DNA of 64,000 nucleotides from Acidimicrobiia bacterium (GTDB lineage: Bacteria; Actinomycetota; Acidimicrobiia; Acidimicrobiales; Poriferisodalaceae): contig JAJEFK010000005.1 of NCBI GenBank assembly GCA_022820505.1, positions 34,598 to 98,597 on the forward strand, written 5' to 3'. Shown here one piece after another: positions 6,780-15,106 of this stretch (position 1 is the first letter of the stretch; each line of letters starts with the position of its first letter). The translations under genes were made by a program, and so were the position numbers. The notes under the pieces are model-generated. The model was given only the letters and a program-made list of their open reading frames with translations. It was not told the origin of the DNA and did not search any database.

Positions 6780-8504
6780 GTGCACATCGTCGGCACTGCA
6801 GGCCACGTGGACCACGGCAAGTCGACGCTGGTGCGCGCCCTCACCGGCACCGACCCTGACCGGCTGGCCGAGGAGAAGGAGCGCGGGCTCACCATCGACC
6901 TCGGCTTCGCGTTCTGCACGCTGCCGTCGGGCCGGCAGGTCAGCTTCGTGGACGTGCCCGGTCACATCCGCTTCGTGAAGAACATGCTGGCCGGCGTGGG
7001 GGCGGTCGACGCTTCCCTGTTCGTGGTGGCAGCGCCGGAGGGCTGGAAACCGCAGTCGGCCGAGCACCTGGCGATCCTGGAACTGCTCGGCATCTCGCAC
7101 GGCGTGGTGGTGCTCAGCCAGATCGGCCTCGTCGACGACGAGCTGGCCGAGCTGGCCCGGCTGGACGTGCTGGAGCATGTCGACGGCACGTTCCTGGAGC
7201 ATGCGCCGGTGGTGGCCACCGACGCGATCGACGGCACCGGTCTGGACGAGCTGCGCAGCGCGCTCGACGACCTGTGCGCGGCCACGCCTACCGCAGCCGA
7301 CCGTGACCGGCCCCGCCTGTGGATCGACCGGTCGTTTGCCGCGACCGGGGCGGGGCGGATCGTGACCGGCACGCTCGCGGGCGGCAGCATCTCGGCCGGC
7401 GACGAGCTGCGTACGGCGCCCGGCGGCCGGGCGGCCCGGGTGCGGGCGATCCAGACCCAGAGCACCGCAGTCGAGCGCATCGGTCCGGGGCACCGCGTCG
7501 CGCTCAATCTCACCGGCGTCGACGCCGACGACCTGGGCCGCGGCATCGCCCTCGTGCGATCCGACCAGTGGCACCACACCCGCAGCGTCGACGTGGAGCT
7601 GACCGTGCTCGGCAGCCTCGGCAGCGATGTGACCCGGCGGGGCGCCTACGCCCTGTACCTGGGCTCGGGCGAGTGGCCGGTGCGGCTGCGCGTGCTCGGG
7701 CCCGAGCGCATCGGCCCCGGCGAGACCGGCTACGCCCGGCTGCACCTGCCGGTCGCACTGCCGCTTGTGATGGGAGACCGCTTCGTGCTGCGCGACTTCG
7801 GCCGGGGACAGACCGTGGGCGGCGGCAGCGTGCTCGATCCCGATCCGCAGCTGCGGGCTGCGGTGGCCCAGCCCGACGCCCGTGTCGAGCGCATGATCGC
7901 CGAGCGCGGGTGGATCGAGGCGACGCAGCTCGAGCGGCTGACCGGCGAGCGGGTGGAGCCGGTGCTGGGCGGCTGGGTGGCGGCGCCGGAACTGGTCGAG
8001 GCACTGGTGGACGATCTTCGGGAGCAGATCGAGCGCGCCGGTCCCCTCGGCTTGGACCTGGCCGGGCTCGACGAACGTCAGCGGCTGGCGATCGGCACAC
8101 TCGACGGCGTCGCCATCGAAACCGGCCGGGCCCGACCGGCAGACGCCGCCGACGTCCTCGCCGACCACCCGGTCATCGCCGAGCTGGCCGCAGCGCCCTT
8201 CTCCCCGCCCGCACCCAGCGGTGTCAGCCAGCGGGAGCTCCTGGCGCTGGCAGCGCGCGGCGACCTCGTGCACGCGGACGGGGTCTGGTTCGCGGCGTCC
8301 GCCATCGCGGCCGCAGCCGAGCGAATCGCCGGGCTGCTCAGCGCTCAGCCCGACGGCGTCACCGTGGCCGAGATCCGCGAAGAACTCGGCACCACGCGGA
8401 AGTACGCGCTGCCGCTGGTGGGCTACCTGGACCGGACAGGGGTGACGCGGCGGCGCGGGGACCTGCGCATCGGCGGGCCGCGGCTGCCCGAAGTATCTGG
8501 CTGA
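6780..8504 (+). CDS. selB: Selenocysteine-specific elongation factor SelB
   Basis: The 574-residue GTPase would deliver selenocysteyl-tRNA to UGA codons with a SECIS element. It starts at GTG 6780 (HIVGTAGHVDHGKSTLVRAL, the P-loop at the very N-terminus). Switch motifs are ERGLTIDLGFAF and VDVPGHIRFVKNML. The guanine-recognition motif, normally [NT]KxD, reads Ser113-Gln-Ile-Gly116 (VVVLSQIGLVDDE). The C-terminus has the winged-helix SECIS-binding region ending in TTRKYALPLVGYLDRTGVTRR. It lies directly after selA. No selD or tRNA-Sec gene is visible in this window. Confidence 0.9.
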   Translation: MHIVGTAGHVDHGKSTLVRALTGTDPDRLAEEKERGLTIDLGFAFCTLPSGRQVSFVDVPGHIRFVKNMLAGVGAVDASLFVVAAPEGWKPQSAEHLAILELLGISHGVVVLSQIGLVDDELAELARLDVLEHVDGTFLEHAPVVATDAIDGTGLDELRSALDDLCAATPTAADRDRPRLWIDRSFAATGAGRIVTGTLAGGSISAGDELRTAPGGRAARVRAIQTQSTAVERIGPGHRVALNLTGVDADDLGRGIALVRSDQWHHTRSVDVELTVLGSLGSDVTRRGAYALYLGSGEWPVRLRVLGPERIGPGETGYARLHLPVALPLVMGDRFVLRDFGRGQTVGGGSVLDPDPQLRAAVAQPDARVERMIAERGWIEATQLERLTGERVEPVLGGWVAAPELVEALVDDLREQIERAGPLGLDLAGLDERQRLAIGTLDGVAIETGRARPADAADVLADHPVIAELAAAPFSPPAPSGVSQRELLALAARGDLVHADGVWFAASAIAAAAERIAGLLSAQPDGVTVAEIREELGTTRKYALPLVGYLDRTGVTRRRGDLRIGGPRLPEVSG

Positions 8505-8516
8505 AGCGGGAGACCG

Positions 8517-8783
8517 CTAGCTGGCGTCGGTGCGCAGCAGCAGCATGTTGCGGCGCTCGATCTCGTTGCGCCCGCCCCAGATGCCGTGCGCCTCACCGAC
8601 GTCGAGCGCATGGTCGAGACAGTCGTCGATCACCGAGCACTGGCCGCAGATGGCCTTGGCTCGGGCTTCGCGCTCAGCTTTCTCGTCGCGCCGCTCGGTG
8701 CGGGGCGGCGGGAAGAAAACCGCCGCCTGAGGTCCCCTGCAGGCTGCCTTGTCCTGCCACTCATCGACCAGCAGAGCGCTCAT
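8517..8783 (-). CDS. WhiB family iron-sulfur transcriptional regulator
   Basis: The 88-residue protein has the four cluster cysteines of WhiB proteins (Cys15, then CGQCSVIDDC) and the turn motif GIWGG, followed by a basic tail (NEIERRNMLLLR). WhiB proteins are actinobacterial [4Fe-4S] regulators that work with the main sigma factor. ATG 8783 is preceded by AGGGGGAC, which forms the 3' arm of a small hairpin with GTCCCC upstream, and by a TAGTGT box, so this transcript has a short leader. It converges with selB. The subfamily cannot be fixed. Confidence 0.92.
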   Translation of the reverse strand: MSALLVDEWQDKAACRGPQAAVFFPPPRTERRDEKAEREARAKAICGQCSVIDDCLDHALDVGEAHGIWGGRNEIERRNMLLLRTDAS

Positions 8784-8848
8784 ATGTCCCCCTTGTCGGA
8801 GGGGACACTAGATCAGGAAAATTCGCTTGACAAGAGGTAAACGAAACC

Positions 8849-10294
8849 TCATTCGGTTTCGGAAACCGTCGAATCAGTTTGTTTTCGGCGCATCTGCCGG
8901 TAGTCGACCGCAGCACCTTCGAGCGGCTCCACCTCCAGCACCACCCCGCTCAGGCCGCTGACCCGCAGCGGCTCGCCCGCCTGCAGCGGTGTGAGGCGGT
9001 TGACGCGGGCCCGCCACCGGGCGCCGTGGACCTCGACGGTGCCGTCGGGATCGATGTCGGTCACCGCAGCGCCCTCCACCCCGATCAGCCACTCCCGCCC
9101 CACGGTGGCAGTGCCGTAGCGGGTGCGGACCAGCGCAGGCAGGCCCGACAGCACGAAGGCGCCGACGCCCACCAGGCCCACCAGCAGCGGGATCCAGCTC
9201 ATCGAGTGCTGGCCGAACAGCGTCAGCGAGCCGACGAGCACCGCTGCGCCGCCCGCTGCCGTCCAGAAGCGCGGCACACCGGTCTGGATGTCCACCGCGA
9301 ATGCAACGAATCCGGCGATGAGCAGCACCAGCGCCCACAGCCGGATGTCGAGCGTTCCCAAGCCGAACGCGGCGAGCAGCACGCACACCGCGGCGACCAT
9401 GGCAGCGATGCCGATGCCGCCGGTGTAGAAGTCGAGCAGCAGCAGCGACAGCCCGGCCAGCAGCAGCAGGTAGGCGACCGCCGGGCTGGCAGCGGTGTGG
9501 AAGAGCCCGTCGAGCAGCGGCAGCTTGACGAACGACACGACCACGTCGTCGGCCGGGGCCCGCCGGACCACACCGTCGTCGCCGGTCACGTTCTGGCCGA
9601 TCGGCGGCAGCAGACCCTCATCGGACATGGCGAAGAGGAACTCGCCGATCACCGGTGCTCTGCTGTGGGTGAGACCGGCACCCTTCGCAGTGTCGGCGTC
9701 GTAGTAGCGGACGCTTGTGCCCGAGTGGAGCCCGTCGCCCTCGTGGCTGTGGACATCACCCGCCTCGAGTCCGTGAGCGCCAGAGCCGTGAGCATGGACG
9801 AGGCCCGCCACCGCGGTGAACTCGCCGATGCGGCCGCCGGGCGCGATCGCGGCGAAGTCGGCTGCCGTGGCCAAGTGGGCGGCGCCGCCGAGCGCCTGCG
9901 CCCCGCTGGGACCCACCCACACGCCCACCGGCAGATGCGCGAGGCGAACGCTGTCGAGCAGGTCGACCAGCTCATCGTCGTCGAGCGTTGACCCGGCGCT
10001 GTCGATCTGCAGCACCACACCGATCGCGTGGAGTCCGTCCGCGGTGACGAGCTGGCGCTTGATGTACGAGGCCATGATCGGGTCGATGAGCCCGTTCACC
10101 TCCACCACCACGATCTGGCGCGGGCGCGCCTCCCCGGTGATATGGGGCGTGGTGGGATCATCGGGGATCACGTGCGGTGTTTCGGGGTCGTCGTGCGCCG
10201 ATGCCGGCATGGCGACCAGACCCAATACCGCCGACAGCAGCAGCGCGGCAGCCACGAGCCGCGCGAGCCCGCGACGGTGCAGACGTACCTTCAC
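8849..10294 (-). CDS. Long-form NfeD family membrane protein with His-rich insert
   Basis: The 481-residue protein starts at GTG 10294, chosen because AAGGAG lies 5 bases upstream; an in-frame ATG at 10309 lacks this. Residues 1-30 are a signal peptide or anchor. A ClpP/SppA-like domain follows (VVVEVNGLIDPIMASYIKR to IAPGGRIGEF), where the usual serine of the AASAG-type motif appears as Gly (GPSGAQALGGAAH). A His-rich stretch (HAHGSGAHGLEAGDVHSHEG) interrupts the region. Then come about five membrane helices and a C-terminal OB-fold NfeD domain. NfeD proteins act with stomatin-like partners in membrane quality control; no stomatin gene is adjacent. Confidence 0.82.
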   Translation of the reverse strand: MKVRLHRRGLARLVAAALLLSAVLGLVAMPASAHDDPETPHVIPDDPTTPHITGEARPRQIVVVEVNGLIDPIMASYIKRQLVTADGLHAIGVVLQIDSAGSTLDDDELVDLLDSVRLAHLPVGVWVGPSGAQALGGAAHLATAADFAAIAPGGRIGEFTAVAGLVHAHGSGAHGLEAGDVHSHEGDGLHSGTSVRYYDADTAKGAGLTHSRAPVIGEFLFAMSDEGLLPPIGQNVTGDDGVVRRAPADDVVVSFVKLPLLDGLFHTAASPAVAYLLLLAGLSLLLLDFYTGGIGIAAMVAAVCVLLAAFGLGTLDIRLWALVLLIAGFVAFAVDIQTGVPRFWTAAGGAAVLVGSLTLFGQHSMSWIPLLVGLVGVGAFVLSGLPALVRTRYGTATVGREWLIGVEGAAVTDIDPDGTVEVHGARWRARVNRLTPLQAGEPLRVSGLSGVVLEVEPLEGAAVDYRQMRRKQTDSTVSETE

Positions 10295-10371
10295 TACGAC
10301 TCCTTGCATCGGCGGCCGCCCGAACTCTAGAGGTTGACCCCGCGGGCAGAGCCGGGGCCTGCGGGTCCCAT

Positions 10372-10377
10372 TACGCT
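10372..10377 (+). promoter_or_regulatory. -10 box TACGCT of the receiver-domain gene
   Basis: TACGCT lies 8 bases before the GTG at 10386. Confidence 0.45.
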
Positions 10378-10385
10378 GCGCCACC

Positions 10386-10772
10386 GTGACCGACGTGCTG
10401 CTGGCCACCGATGCCGACTGGGTCGTCGAAGAGGTGGCAGCGGCGCTTGCCGCCCCCGAGGTGACCTTCCGGGTGGTGCGCTCAGGCCAGGATGTCCGGC
10501 CTGCCGTGGAGGCGAGCACGCCGGACCTGGTGATCCTCGACTTCCAGATCGGGAACATGGGCGGCATGGCCACCTGCCTGGACCTGCGCCTGGAATCGGG
10601 CATGGGGCGGCTGCCGCGGGTGCCGGTGCTGATGCTGGCCGACCGCGAGGCCGACGTCTTCCTGGCCCGGCGCTCCGAAGCCGACGCCTGGCTGATCAAG
10701 CCGCTCAACCCGCTGCTGCTGCGGCGCACCGCGCAGGAACTGCTGCAGCGGGACGCCGCGAGCGCGGGCTGA
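10386..10772 (+). CDS. Stand-alone response regulator receiver domain
   Basis: The 128-residue protein is a CheY-like receiver without an output domain. The phospho-acceptor Asp is in LVILDFQIGNMGG, the beta4/Thr position in VPVLMLADREADVF, and the conserved Lys in AWLIKPLNPLLLRR. The GTG start lies 8 bases after a TACGCT box, so it is probably leaderless. It is divergent from nfeD and no kinase is nearby. The partner is unknown. Confidence 0.82.
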   Translation: MTDVLLATDADWVVEEVAAALAAPEVTFRVVRSGQDVRPAVEASTPDLVILDFQIGNMGGMATCLDLRLESGMGRLPRVPVLMLADREADVFLARRSEADAWLIKPLNPLLLRRTAQELLQRDAASAG

Positions 10773-10852
10773 GCTGGCTCGTATTGCTGTAGCGCTCCTG
10801 CTTGCTTGACCGGTAGCTTCGGCCGGAGCGATCCGCCTGTGGCGGTCGCGTA

Positions 10853-10926
<74 letters not shown>

Positions 10927-10935
10927 CTGGCTAGT

Positions 10936-10966
10936 GCGAGCGAGAAGGGCTTCGCCCCTCGCTCGC
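10936..10966 (+). terminator. Stem-loop 1 downstream of tRNA-Pro
   Basis: Nine bases GCGAGCGAG pair with CTCGCTCGC, continued by GGGC/GCCC around a TTC loop with a 2-base bulge. It starts 9 bases after the tRNA. There is no U-tract, as is usual in high-GC actinobacteria. Confidence 0.6.
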
Positions 10967-10973
10967 GACAACA

Positions 10974-11000
10974 GAAAGCGCAGGCTTTGCCTGCGCTTTC
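10974..11000 (+). terminator. Stem-loop 2 downstream of tRNA-Pro
   Basis: A perfect 12-bp stem, GAAAGCGCAGGC with GCCTGCGCTTTC, encloses a TTT loop. It is in tandem with the previous stem-loop and would end the tRNA transcript before the dehydrogenase gene. Confidence 0.65.
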
Positions 11001-11066
11001 GACAATTGGTGGCGCAGAGTCTCGGTGGGTTCTCAGCCTGGGTCGCGGGCGGCGGATACTTGCGTT

Positions 11067-12080
11067 ATGGCAGAGGTACTTTCCGGATCCACCCGCGCTC
11101 GGGTGGGGTTCATTGGGTTGGGGAACGTGGGCGGCAAGCTGGCTGGGTCTTTGTTGCGCAATCGGTTTGAGCTGGTGGTGCGCGACTTGGATACGGGGGC
11201 TATGGCGCCGTTCTTGGAGGCTGGTGCTTCGACGGCCGGCTCTGGGGCGGAGCTGGCGGAACGCTGTGATGTGGTGATTACTTGCTTGCCTTCTCCTGCT
11301 GCGGTTGCTTCGGTGCTGGAAGGGCCCGATGGGGTGTTGGCTGGGTTCGGCTCGGGCCAAGCGCCAGCCCCGAAGATCTGGGCTGAGATGAGCACTACTG
11401 ATCATCATGAGGTGCGCCGGCTGGGTGCGCTGGTGGAGGCTGCGGGCGGTGCCGCCATCGACTGCCCGGTGTCGGGCGGCTGCCACCGGGCCGCTACCGG
11501 CAACATCTCGATCTTCGCCGGCGGCGAGCGCGACACCTTCGAGGCAATGCTGCCGCTGCTCGTGACCATGGGGCGGCGCATCCTGCACACTGGGCCGCTG
11601 GGCTCGGCATCGATTCTGAAAGTGGTGACGAACTACCTGGCCACCGCCAACCTGGTCTCGCTGTGCGAGGCCCTGGCCACCTCCCAGGCGGCGGGCATGG
11701 ACCTGGCCACCACCTACGAGGCCATCCGCATCAGCTCGGGCAACTCGTTCGTCCACGAGACCGAGAGCCAGGTGATCCTGAACGGCTCGCGTGACATCAA
11801 CTTCACCATGGACCTGGTGTGCAAGGACATCGGCCTGTTCGCCGACATCGCTGCCGAGCACGGCCTGCCACTGGAGCTGTCGCCAGTGCTGGTGGACGTG
11901 TTCGCCGACGGGGCCGCTCGCTACGGCGACCGGGAGTGGTCGCCGAACATCATCCGGCGGCTCGAGGATGCGACTGGGCAGAGTGTCACGGCGGCCGGCT
12001 TTCCGGCTGAGATCGTTGATGACAAGCCCGAAGTGCTAGGTGCCGAGGTCGTAGTTCGCCGCGATCCGCGTTCGCCTTGA
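11067..12080 (+). CDS. Beta-hydroxyacid (3-hydroxyisobutyrate-type) dehydrogenase
   Basis: The 337-residue protein has the N-terminal Rossmann motif VGFIGLGNVGGKLAGSLL, the substrate motif DCPVSGGCHRAATGNISIFAGG and the catalytic Lys region GSASILKVVTNYLATANLVSL. The family oxidises beta-hydroxyacids such as 3-hydroxyisobutyrate or tartronate semialdehyde with NAD(P). ATG 11067 directly precedes the Rossmann fold. The first 110 or so codons favour TTG, GCT and GGG, then codon use switches to the C-ending choice of the rest of the window. It follows tRNA-Pro and its stem-loops. The substrate is not determined. Confidence 0.82.
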   Translation: MAEVLSGSTRARVGFIGLGNVGGKLAGSLLRNRFELVVRDLDTGAMAPFLEAGASTAGSGAELAERCDVVITCLPSPAAVASVLEGPDGVLAGFGSGQAPAPKIWAEMSTTDHHEVRRLGALVEAAGGAAIDCPVSGGCHRAATGNISIFAGGERDTFEAMLPLLVTMGRRILHTGPLGSASILKVVTNYLATANLVSLCEALATSQAAGMDLATTYEAIRISSGNSFVHETESQVILNGSRDINFTMDLVCKDIGLFADIAAEHGLPLELSPVLVDVFADGAARYGDREWSPNIIRRLEDATGQSVTAAGFPAEIVDDKPEVLGAEVVVRRDPRSP

Positions 12081-12082
12081 TG

Positions 12083-12095
12083 CTCAGAATCTGAG
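12083..12095. promoter_or_regulatory. Small dyad and AT-rich stretch before the recombinase
   Basis: CTCAG-AAT-CTGAG is an inverted repeat directly after the dehydrogenase stop. It is followed by an AT-rich run (gcataaaatacc, then ggaataatgatatg) that stands out from the high-GC surroundings and is a likely promoter region for the recombinase. Confidence 0.35.
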
Positions 12096-12196
12096 TGTGC
12101 ATAAAATACCGGAATAATGATATGTTACCGCTCGTGACGCGGGCGGTCGGCTCTCCTCAAGGCACTCCTAGGCAAGCCAGTGAATCAATAGCTGGG

Positions 12197-12910
12197 GTGG
12201 TGCTCAGCTACGCCCGCTGCTCTACCTCAGAACAGGGCCGAAGCGGCTTCGGCTTGGATGCCCAGCACGACGCTGTGGACGCTTGGGCAGCAGTCAGCGG
12301 CCGAACGGTTGAGCACCACAGCGAGGACGGCGCCTCGGGGTTGCTGGCGCCCGACGCCCGCCCGGTGCTGGCCGCACTGCTGAACCGTCTCGCAGACGGC
12401 GACAACCCCGCCGACACGCTCGCAGTGAGCCGGCTCGACCGTCTCGGCCGCAGCGCTCTTGACGTGCTGAGCCTGCTGGACCGCGCCGAGCGCGAGAGAT
12501 GGCACGTCGTCATGCTCGATGTCGCCGTGGACACCACCACCCCCGTCGGCCTGATGGTCGCCACGGTGATGGCCGCTATGGCCCGCATGGAACGCGACAT
12601 GACAGCCCAACGCACCCGCGATGCCCTCGCCAGGAAGGCCGCTACCGGAGCACGGCTCGGTCGTCCTGTCTCTGACGCCACGCGGGCTGCCGCCGCGCGA
12701 GCCGAGGCTCTCGCCGCCGAGGGCCTCAGCCAGCACGCCATAGCCGACAAGCTCACTGCGGAACAGTGGCCCCGCGCCACCCCCGCCGCTGGGCCCTGGA
12801 CTGCCCGCGCCGTCGGCCTCGCTCTGCACTCACTGCACCTCGACCGCGCCGCCGAGCAAGCAGCCGTCGCCCATCGCAGCGGCGGCACCACATCGGCGCC
12901 CGATGCCTGA
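12197..12910 (+). CDS. Small serine recombinase (resolvase/invertase family)
   Basis: The protein has about 237 residues from GTG 12197, chosen because the resolvase fold begins there (VVLSYARCSTSEQG, catalytic Ser9) and because the upstream frame is AT-rich. Earlier in-frame starts exist at 12095 and 12122. The catalytic Arg segment is SRLDRLGRSALDVL; the long E-helix region is MARMERDMTAQRTRDALARK, and the C-terminus carries a helix-turn-helix (EGLSQHAIADKL). Such enzymes resolve or invert DNA between short sites. No matching crossover site or second transposition gene was found, so this is probably a remnant or cargo of an integrated element. Confidence 0.85.
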   Translation: MVLSYARCSTSEQGRSGFGLDAQHDAVDAWAAVSGRTVEHHSEDGASGLLAPDARPVLAALLNRLADGDNPADTLAVSRLDRLGRSALDVLSLLDRAERERWHVVMLDVAVDTTTPVGLMVATVMAAMARMERDMTAQRTRDALARKAATGARLGRPVSDATRAAAARAEALAAEGLSQHAIADKLTAEQWPRATPAAGPWTARAVGLALHSLHLDRAAEQAAVAHRSGGTTSAPDA

Positions 12911-13244
12911 GAGACGACATCTGCGGCCAACCGTCTGAGTCGCCCGACACCGAGCGCCCGCCGACAGCCGCCCCGATGAAACCCCTAATGGCCGCCGGCC
13001 ATCCAGCATGGGACGTGTCAACGCGGACCGGGGCGGGCGGCACGACGAGCGCGGCGAATGGGCACGGCGCGAGCCGGTGCGCCACCCAGAGCCACCTCGG
13101 CCGCAGCCGGCACAGCTCGGCTTGCCGGGCGGCATTCTCGGCGACCACGTCGGGCGGCCCCGCGTCAGGCTCGACGGCCGCCAGTTCATCGGCCGCGGCG
13201 GTGGCTTCGGCCTCTGACGCGAACAGCAGCCCGGAGGCGCTCAC
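12753..13244 (-). CDS. Doubtful hypothetical protein overlapping the recombinase
   Basis: From GTG 13244 the first 85 or so codons use G/C third positions almost throughout, and the translation looks protein-like (EAEATAAADELAAVEP, then CRLRPRWLWVAHRLAPCPF). After about 12990 the frame turns Arg-rich and runs 158 bases into the opposite strand of the recombinase gene, where it is surely just a shadow. This may be a real gene whose original end has been lost, or a fortuitous frame. No family is recognised. Confidence 0.3.
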   Translation of the reverse strand: MSASGLLFASEAEATAAADELAAVEPDAGPPDVVAENAARQAELCRLRPRWLWVAHRLAPCPFAALVVPPAPVRVDTSHAGWPAAIRGFIGAAVGGRSVSGDSDGWPQMSSLRHRAPMWCRRCDGRRLLARRRGRGAVSAERGRRRGQSRAQRRGWRGATVPQ

Positions 13245-13355
13245 GGTCCGGGGTCGGCCCCCCGGCGCGCCAACGCGTGCTCGATGGCCACGGGTGCTGT
13301 AACGCTGCGTTGCGCTCCTGCGGGCCCCGCCCAACGTCAGCCCGACGAGACCGCC

Positions 13356-13817
13356 TCAGCCTCGCGACGCGCCTGCCTCACGAAACCTGTACACCACACG
13401 CTCGACGCGCTCCCCGACACCGACCGGCGGCTGATCTGGGAGATCGTCGAGAGCGAGCCGCCGGTCCGGCTCGACGCGACGCGGGTCGGCTGGCGGCTCG
13501 GGCCGCGCTCTGCCGAGCGTGGCCGGCTCGACGCTCGGAACGCGCCGCCGCTGCCAGCGGGCCAGCAGCGGCACAACCGCCAGCCAGTAGATCGTCAGCG
13601 TTCCCGTCGCCGCTAGGAACACAGGAAGCTGAAACGGGACCCAGCCGATTGCTAGGCCCGTCAGCACTCCGGCAGCTGCTGCGGCCGGTGCTCCGGTAGC
13701 GAGGAAGACCAGCCGTTCGCAGCGGTCGCGAGGGCGTAGCCCTTTTACGAATAGCCGCCAGAACGGCCTAGTCGATGTGCCCGCAGACATGGTGTGAGGG
13801 TAGTTCGGGGTGTTCAT
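13356..13817 (-). CDS. Two-helix membrane protein, unknown function
   Basis: The 153-residue protein starts at ATG 13817 (MNTPNYPHTMSAGTSTRPFW). It has two adjacent hydrophobic segments, LVFLATGAPAAAAAGVLTGL and VPFQLPVFLAATGTLTIYWL, followed by a long Arg/Pro-rich cytoplasmic-type tail (RWQRRRVPSVEPATLG and onwards). It starts 14 bases after the stop of the secreted protein gene, so the pair is an operon. No known domain is recognised. It belongs to the accessory segment that begins with the serine recombinase. Confidence 0.6.
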   Translation of the reverse strand: MNTPNYPHTMSAGTSTRPFWRLFVKGLRPRDRCERLVFLATGAPAAAAAGVLTGLAIGWVPFQLPVFLAATGTLTIYWLAVVPLLARWQRRRVPSVEPATLGRARPEPPADPRRVEPDRRLALDDLPDQPPVGVGERVERVVYRFREAGASRG

Positions 13818-13831
13818 CGTCGTTTCCCGCC

Positions 13832-15106
13832 TCACTTGTTGCAGTAGTAGCTGTCGCCACGGTCGCACCAGGACTTGTAGATGATCCGGTAGTACTCCGC
13901 GTCGGTGAGTTCCCCGGCCTCGTATCTGAGGGCTGCCTCGTGCGCTTCCTCGGCCGTGGTCTTGCCGTCGCCGTCGTAGTCGCCGTCGGGATCGTTCGGG
14001 TCCGGCGTCGGCTGCTGGCTGGAGCCGCCCGAGCCGGAGCCGCTGCCCGAGCCTGAGCCGCTGTCGTCGCTCGGCGGGGTCCACCCTTCCGGGATCAGCT
14101 GCGGCAGCGGCACTTTGGTGGACCCGTACGCCAATGCGCTACATCCCCCAGCAAACGCAGCGCCGCCGGCAGTCGCGACTGCGCCACTCCCGACGGCGAT
14201 AGCTCCGCCGGCCCCGTAACACACCACGCCGCCGATGGCGGCCTGCGCTGCGGGGTTGAGCTTCTGCCAGCCCTCCAACATGGAACGGACCGCCGCAAGG
14301 TCGGCGTTGATGCGCTGCCGCTCGGACTCGCTGAGGGACTTCACGAACGCTTCCAACCCGGTGGCCACTCCCTTCGCTGCGGACGCAGCGGCGTTCTTGG
14401 TGGCTTCCGATTGCGCCTCCCAGGCCTTCGCCTCGGCTTCGGATACCTCGGCGTTGTTGTCGGCTACCCATTTCACAGCGCCGCTCAGCCAAGACCACCC
14501 CGTCGCCAGCGCAGCCCTCACAGCGCTCTGCGTGGGCCGCTGGCCCGAACCGCCCGAACCGCCGCCCTTGCCGTTCTTGTTCGGCTCGGTGCAGTTCGGC
14601 GGCGTGCCGGTCTGCCCGTCGGGGCACACGTCATCGGGGCCGCCGGAGTCGTCGCCGCTGCCCGTGTCGTCATCGCCGCTGTCGCCGCTGTCGGTGTTGG
14701 TGCTGTCATCGTCGCCGTCGCTGTCGTCGTCCGAGCCGCCGGCCTGGCGGTTTGAGCGCGTCCCTTTCTGGCCGCTCTTGCCGCCCGAGTCGTCGTCGGT
14801 GCTGGTGCCTTCGCCCCCATCGTCGCCGTCGTTACCGTCGTCGTCGTTGTTGGGGTCGTGGTTCTCGTTGGTGGACGGGACCGGTGAGCAGTTGGGCGGC
14901 GTGCCGGTCGTTCCGGCCGGGCACGACGGCGGCGGCGCGTGCTTGTGCGCGACGTTCTCGTTCCAGCACTGGTTTCCGGCGAACGGATCGAAGGCGCAGT
15001 AGCGCTTGGTCTGCGTGTGAGCGCCGGCGGGCGCTGCGGCTACGGCGGTGAGCGTGGACGCTGCGACGAGCAGCGCGCACAGCGCTGCGAGGGTCCGTTG
15101 GGTCAT
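13832..15106 (-). CDS. Secreted Asp/Ser/Gly-rich protein with twin Cys motifs and a calcium-loop-like tail
   Basis: The 424-residue protein starts at ATG 15106, with GGAGG 9 bases upstream and a clear signal peptide (TLAALCALLVAASTLTAVAAA). Two near-identical Cys motifs, CPAGTTGTPPNC and CPDGQTGTPPNC, flank a long Asp/Ser/Gly-rich stretch. A helical region (AEAKAWEAQSEATKNAAASA to LEGWQKLNP) leads into a Gly/Ala-rich hydrophobic segment, then a GSGSGSGS linker. Near the end, DPDGDYDGDGKTTAEEA resembles an EF-hand or dockerin calcium loop. It is probably a cell-surface or extracellular protein; its role is unknown. The next gene follows by 14 bases. Confidence 0.65.
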   Translation of the reverse strand: MTQRTLAALCALLVAASTLTAVAAAPAGAHTQTKRYCAFDPFAGNQCWNENVAHKHAPPPSCPAGTTGTPPNCSPVPSTNENHDPNNDDDGNDGDDGGEGTSTDDDSGGKSGQKGTRSNRQAGGSDDDSDGDDDSTNTDSGDSGDDDTGSGDDSGGPDDVCPDGQTGTPPNCTEPNKNGKGGGSGGSGQRPTQSAVRAALATGWSWLSGAVKWVADNNAEVSEAEAKAWEAQSEATKNAAASAAKGVATGLEAFVKSLSESERQRINADLAAVRSMLEGWQKLNPAAQAAIGGVVCYGAGGAIAVGSGAVATAGGAAFAGGCSALAYGSTKVPLPQLIPEGWTPPSDDSGSGSGSGSGSGGSSQQPTPDPNDPDGDYDGDGKTTAEEAHEAALRYEAGELTDAEYYRIIYKSWCDRGDSYYCNK

